Assembly: GCA_963774195.1 (NCBI GenBank)
Contig: CAVZDY010000002.1
Location: forward strand, 434,001-498,000
From: Roseiarcus sp963774195
Lineage (GTDB): Bacteria; Pseudomonadota; Alphaproteobacteria; Rhizobiales; Beijerinckiaceae
Length of the DNA: 64,000 bases
Reading direction: 5' to 3'
The notes below the pieces were generated by a model. The model had not been told where the DNA came from and did not search any database. It saw only the letters and a list, made by a program, of their open reading frames with translations. The position numbers were made by a program, and so were the translations under genes. The first letter of the stretch is position 1. Every line of letters begins with the position of its first letter. Below, in pieces: positions 60,932 through 64,000 of the stretch.

Positions 60932-63900
60932 AGGAGCCCCCGCATGTCGGCGAGAATGGTGGCGGTGGAATTGCGCCGCGACGTCCAGAAGCCGCGCCGC
61001 GCCGCCTCCTCGAATGTCTTGGCGATCGCCTCGGCAGCTTGGGGATTGGCGCTCTTGAGGAAGGCGCGCACCGTCTCGTCGCCGCAGGTGGCGTCGAACA
61101 GAAGGTCGAAATGGCGGCTCGGCGCGGCGTCGGTGAGGGCGCCGAAAGCGAAGAGATTGTCGACGGTCTCGGCGATTTCCGCCGCGCCGCGGTGGCCGTG
61201 GCGCATCTGTCCCTGGAGCCAGCGCGGATTGGTCGCGCGCGCCCGGAGTGCGCGGGCGACGTTCTCCGACAGCGTGCGCACGCGCGCCTCGCCTGGAACC
61301 GTCCCGTCGACATGATAGACCGCAGGCGCGTTGTTGAGCATCGCCGCGGCGGCGGCGAAGCCGCCTTCGTGTTCTGCGAAGGCGTCGGAATCGAGCGCGT
61401 CCTGGCCGGGCATGTCCTGCACATGCACGAAGGCGTCGGCGCCGGCGACGCTGGCGGCGAAGGCCGCGCCGGCCTCTTCGCCCTCTGCGCCAGCGCCATA
61501 GGCGTGCGATGTCGCGGCGAGATAGGTTTCGGCGAGTTCGTCGCGCGTGCGCCAGTCTCCCTCGGCGAGCCGCGCGCTGAGGCCGACGCCATAGCGCCCC
61601 GGCGCGGCGCCGAAGATGCGCCGAATGTCGCTTTGCCCGGCCAGCGGATTGTCCTCGGCCGGTTCGTCGAGCTCGGAGACAGCGCGCACGGCGGCGTCGA
61701 ACAGGGCGATCTGCGTGGGAAAGACGTCGCGGAAGAGCCCGGAGATGCGCAGCGTTACGTCGACCCGCGGCCGGCCGAGGCTCGCGAGCGGCAGAACGTC
61801 GAAGCCGTTGACGCGCGAGGAGCCGTTGTCCCAGCGAGGTCGCACGCCGAGCAAGGCCATCGCCTGGGCGAGATCGTCGCCGCCGGTGCGCATATTCGCG
61901 CTGCCCCAAAGGTCGAGCACGATGCGGCGCGGCCACTCGCCATGGTCCTGCGCGTAGCGGGCGAGGACTTCCGACGCGGCGCGCTGGCCGATGTCCCAGG
62001 CGGTTCGGGTTGGCGCGGCGCGTGGATCGATGGTGAAGAGATTGCGCCCGGTCGGCAGCACGTCGAGCCGGCCGCGCGCCGGCGCGCCGGCCGGCCCCGG
62101 CGGCACGAAGCGCCCGTCGAGCGCGCGAGCCAAGCCTTCGAGTTCAGCGGGGCCGCACCGATCGAGCGCGTCGCTGACCGCATTAACGTCGGCGACCATC
62201 TCGAATTGCGCAATCGACGCCTCGCGCAAACCGCCCTGCGGCGACCGGCCGAACACATGCAATCCGTCGGCGATCCGCATATCTTTCAGGTCGCACAGCC
62301 AAGCGTCGAGCTTGAGGAGGGCGTCGTCGTCCTCGCCTGCGCCGACCTCCTGAAGCAGGCCGTTGTCTTTCGCCTTGGCGAGGATGAGGTCCTTCAGCAG
62401 CCGCGCGCGCCGACCGTCGAGCGCTAGCGCTTCAGAATATTCGTCGAGCAGCGCTTCGATCTCGGCGATCGCGCCGTGAGCGCCCGCGGCGATCAGCGGC
62501 GGCGTCAGATGGCTGATGATCACGGCCGACGTGCGGCGCTTGGCGGGCGCCGCTTCGCCGGGATTGTTGACGATGAAGGGATAGATCAGCGGCAGCGGAC
62601 CCAGCACCGCCTCGGGCGCGCAGTCCTCGCTCAGGGCGACCGCCTTGCCCGGCAGCCATTCGAGCGTGCCATGTGCGCCACAATGGATCATCGCGTCGAT
62701 GCGCTCGCTTTCGCGCAGCCAGAGGTAGAAGGCGACATAGGCATGGCGCGGCGCGAGACCGGCGTCGTGGTACTCGTGCTTGCGGCCCGCGAAGCGTCCG
62801 CGATCAGGCTGGATCGCCACGACGAGATGCCCAAAGCGCGCAAAGCGGAAGCAGAACGATCCGTCGCGGAGAGCCGGATCGTCGGCGGGATCGCCCCAAG
62901 CCCGCGAAACGCTCGCAACGAAGGCCTCGGGCAGGCGCTGCAATCGCTTGCGATACTCGGTGAGCGTCATCGTCGGGATCAGCGGGCCGCTCGTCAGCGT
63001 CACCATCAATTCGCTGGCGCTCGGCAAGTCGGAGAGCGCGTAGCCTTCCTCGCCGAGGTGTTGGGCGATCGCCAGCGCGCTTTGCGGCGTGTCGAGGCCG
63101 ACCGCATAGCCCGTGCGGCCGCCTTTGGCGGGATAATCGGAGAGAACGAGCGCCAACTTTTTCTCGCTGCGCGGCTTGCGGCGTAGCGCAGCCCAGTTGG
63201 CGGCGAGCGCGGCGACGAACTCCACCCGCGAGCGGAGCGGACGATGCGCCAGCCGGGTGAACTCCAAGGCGTCGTCGCGCTCGGCCTCCGCCTTGAAGGA
63301 GATGGCGCGCGCGATGATCCGCCCGTCCATTTCCGGCAGCACGACATTCATCGCCAGATCGGCGGCGCCGAGGCCGCGCTGCGCGCCAGCCCATTGCGCC
63401 TCGCTGACGCCGGCGAAAATGACTTGCAGAACCGGTGCATCGGCGGCGTCGAGAACGCTCGCGCCGTCGTCGAGCCGCGCCGAAAAGGCGGTGGCGTTGA
63501 GGATGACGTCGGGACGCCATTCCTCGATCCATCGCCGCAGCGGCACCGCGGCGGCGCCGTCCTTGAGGCTGGAGACATAGATGCTCGCGACGCCGAGGCC
63601 GCGCGCGGCGAGCGCTTCGGCGAGCGCGTCGATCGGTTCCGCGTCGCCGGCGAGATAGGCGGAGCGGTAGAAGACAATCAGCGCGCGCGCTGCTTCGCCC
63701 TTCGTTTCAATGCGCCCGGGCGCATAGAGGCCGAACGCCTCGACCTTTTGCGGCGGCGCAGCTTGCCGCGCAGCGCCGATCTTCGCTGCGATGAAATCGA
63801 GGCAAGCGGCGAGATTGCCGCGCCCGCCTTCCTGGAAATAAGCCCAGAGACGGCGCAGGTCGCCACACTCCAGCGTCGAGGCGGCGTCGAGCCGGGCGTC

Positions 63901-64000
63901 CTCCATCGCGTCGCCGGGAACGACCGCAAAATGAAAGCCTTCGCGGCGCGCGACGGCGGCGAGTTCCTCGACGCCATATCGCCAATAGTCCATTCCGCCG
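60928..64000 (-). CDS. cobN: Cobaltochelatase large subunit CobN, N-terminus outside the window
   Basis: CobN, with CobS and CobT, inserts cobalt into hydrogenobyrinic acid a,c-diamide using ATP. About 1,024 codons are visible; the family has 1,100-1,270, and the reading frame stays open to the right edge. MDYWRYGVEELAAVARREG at the edge is an internal segment, not the start. LVLSDYPAKGGRTGYAVGLDTPQSAL, MIHCGAHGTLEWLPGKAVALS, YPFIVNNPGEAAPAKRRTSAVIISHLTPPL and GSANMRTGGDDLAQAMALLGVRP are CobN/BchH-type motifs. First visible gene of the cobN-cobG-cobH-cobI-cobJ run. Its promoter, and any cobalamin riboswitch, lie outside. Confidence 0.94.
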   Translation of the reverse strand, partial: GGMDYWRYGVEELAAVARREGFHFAVVPGDAMEDARLDAASTLECGDLRRLWAYFQEGGRGNLAACLDFIAAKIGAARQAAPPQKVEAFGLYAPGRIETKGEAARALIVFYRSAYLAGDAEPIDALAEALAARGLGVASIYVSSLKDGAAAVPLRRWIEEWRPDVILNATAFSARLDDGASVLDAADAPVLQVIFAGVSEAQWAGAQRGLGAADLAMNVVLPEMDGRIIARAISFKAEAERDDALEFTRLAHRPLRSRVEFVAALAANWAALRRKPRSEKKLALVLSDYPAKGGRTGYAVGLDTPQSALAIAQHLGEEGYALSDLPSASELMVTLTSGPLIPTMTLTEYRKRLQRLPEAFVASVSRAWGDPADDPALRDGSFCFRFARFGHLVVAIQPDRGRFAGRKHEYHDAGLAPRHAYVAFYLWLRESERIDAMIHCGAHGTLEWLPGKAVALSEDCAPEAVLGPLPLIYPFIVNNPGEAAPAKRRTSAVIISHLTPPLIAAGAHGAIAEIEALLDEYSEALALDGRRARLLKDLILAKAKDNGLLQEVGAGEDDDALLKLDAWLCDLKDMRIADGLHVFGRSPQGGLREASIAQFEMVADVNAVSDALDRCGPAELEGLARALDGRFVPPGPAGAPARGRLDVLPTGRNLFTIDPRAAPTRTAWDIGQRAASEVLARYAQDHGEWPRRIVLDLWGSANMRTGGDDLAQAMALLGVRPRWDNGSSRVNGFDVLPLASLGRPRVDVTLRISGLFRDVFPTQIALFDAAVRAVSELDEPAEDNPLAGQSDIRRIFGAAPGRYGVGLSARLAEGDWRTRDELAETYLAATSHAYGAGAEGEEAGAAFAASVAGADAFVHVQDMPGQDALDSDAFAEHEGGFAAAAAMLNNAPAVYHVDGTVPGEARVRTLSENVARALRARATNPRWLQGQMRHGHRGAAEIAETVDNLFAFGALTDAAPSRHFDLLFDATCGDETVRAFLKSANPQAAEAIAKTFEEAARRGFWTSRRNSTATILADMRGLL

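Overview
The window is a high-GC chromosomal segment of an alphaproteobacterium, most likely from the Hyphomicrobiales (Rhizobiales; Beijerinckiaceae/Methylocystaceae-like). This rests on protein resemblance and on context: hopanoid genes hpnI/hpnJ, SdhE next to mfd, an alphaproteobacterial-type aerobic cob cluster, and dapA-smpB order. The genus cannot be fixed from the sequence alone. Nearly all of the DNA is coding, and many genes overlap by 4 bases.

Layout. 1-3 kb: a TPR-sulfotransferase gene and a second, N-terminally shorter TPR paralogue that runs off the left edge. 3-8 kb: smpB, dapA, a soluble lytic transglycosylase and a DUF72 gene. 7.9-8.5 kb: an orphan MazE-like antitoxin and a small secreted protein. 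8.5-12 kb: an aliphatic-sulfonate-type ABC transporter operon (amidohydrolase, binding protein, permease, ATPase). 12.3-15 kb: DUF779, an aldehyde dehydrogenase and a dead short-chain dehydrogenase. 15-17.2 kb: an aldo/keto reductase, a GNAT acetyltransferase and a MarR regulator with a perfect palindromic operator. 17.5-18.6 kb: an AT-richer two-gene membrane cassette of unknown function beside tRNA-Ser(UGA). 19-29.4 kb: housekeeping genes (pyrG, rimO, a GreA-like factor, tex, recG). 29.2-30.3 kb: a small insertion-like segment carrying a probable PBECR-type nuclease domain, flanked by two copies of the recG 3' end. 30.4-38 kb: TPR, DedA, glutathionyl-hydroquinone-reductase-like GST, exported C13 (caspase-like) peptidase, sdhE and mfd. 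38-45 kb: hpnJ, hpnI, glutaminase and two MFS transporters. 45-49.6 kb: aroQ and a three-subunit membrane-bound GMC (gluconate-2-dehydrogenase type) dehydrogenase. 49.7-51.6 kb: an M29 aminopeptidase and a MarR regulator. 51.8-64 kb: a cobalamin (corrin ring) cluster, cobB, cbiD, cobM, cobE, cobL, cobK, cobJ, cobI, cobH, cobG and cobN (cobN runs off the right edge).

The cobalamin block is the largest functional unit. It covers ring methylation and contraction from precorrin-2 to hydrogenobyrinic acid diamide, plus the large cobaltochelatase subunit. It combines oxygen-dependent enzymes (CobG, CobN) with CbiD, the C1-methyltransferase of the other pathway, and has no cobF in the window.

A striking property of the sequence is a set of eight single-event frameshifts in otherwise well-preserved genes. 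Four of them are exactly a GAGTC/GACTC (GANTC, the CcrM methylation site) that has gained one base in the A/T core. The most economical reading is systematic base-calling error at methylated sites. Protein products are therefore described as if the frames were restored, and each case is flagged.
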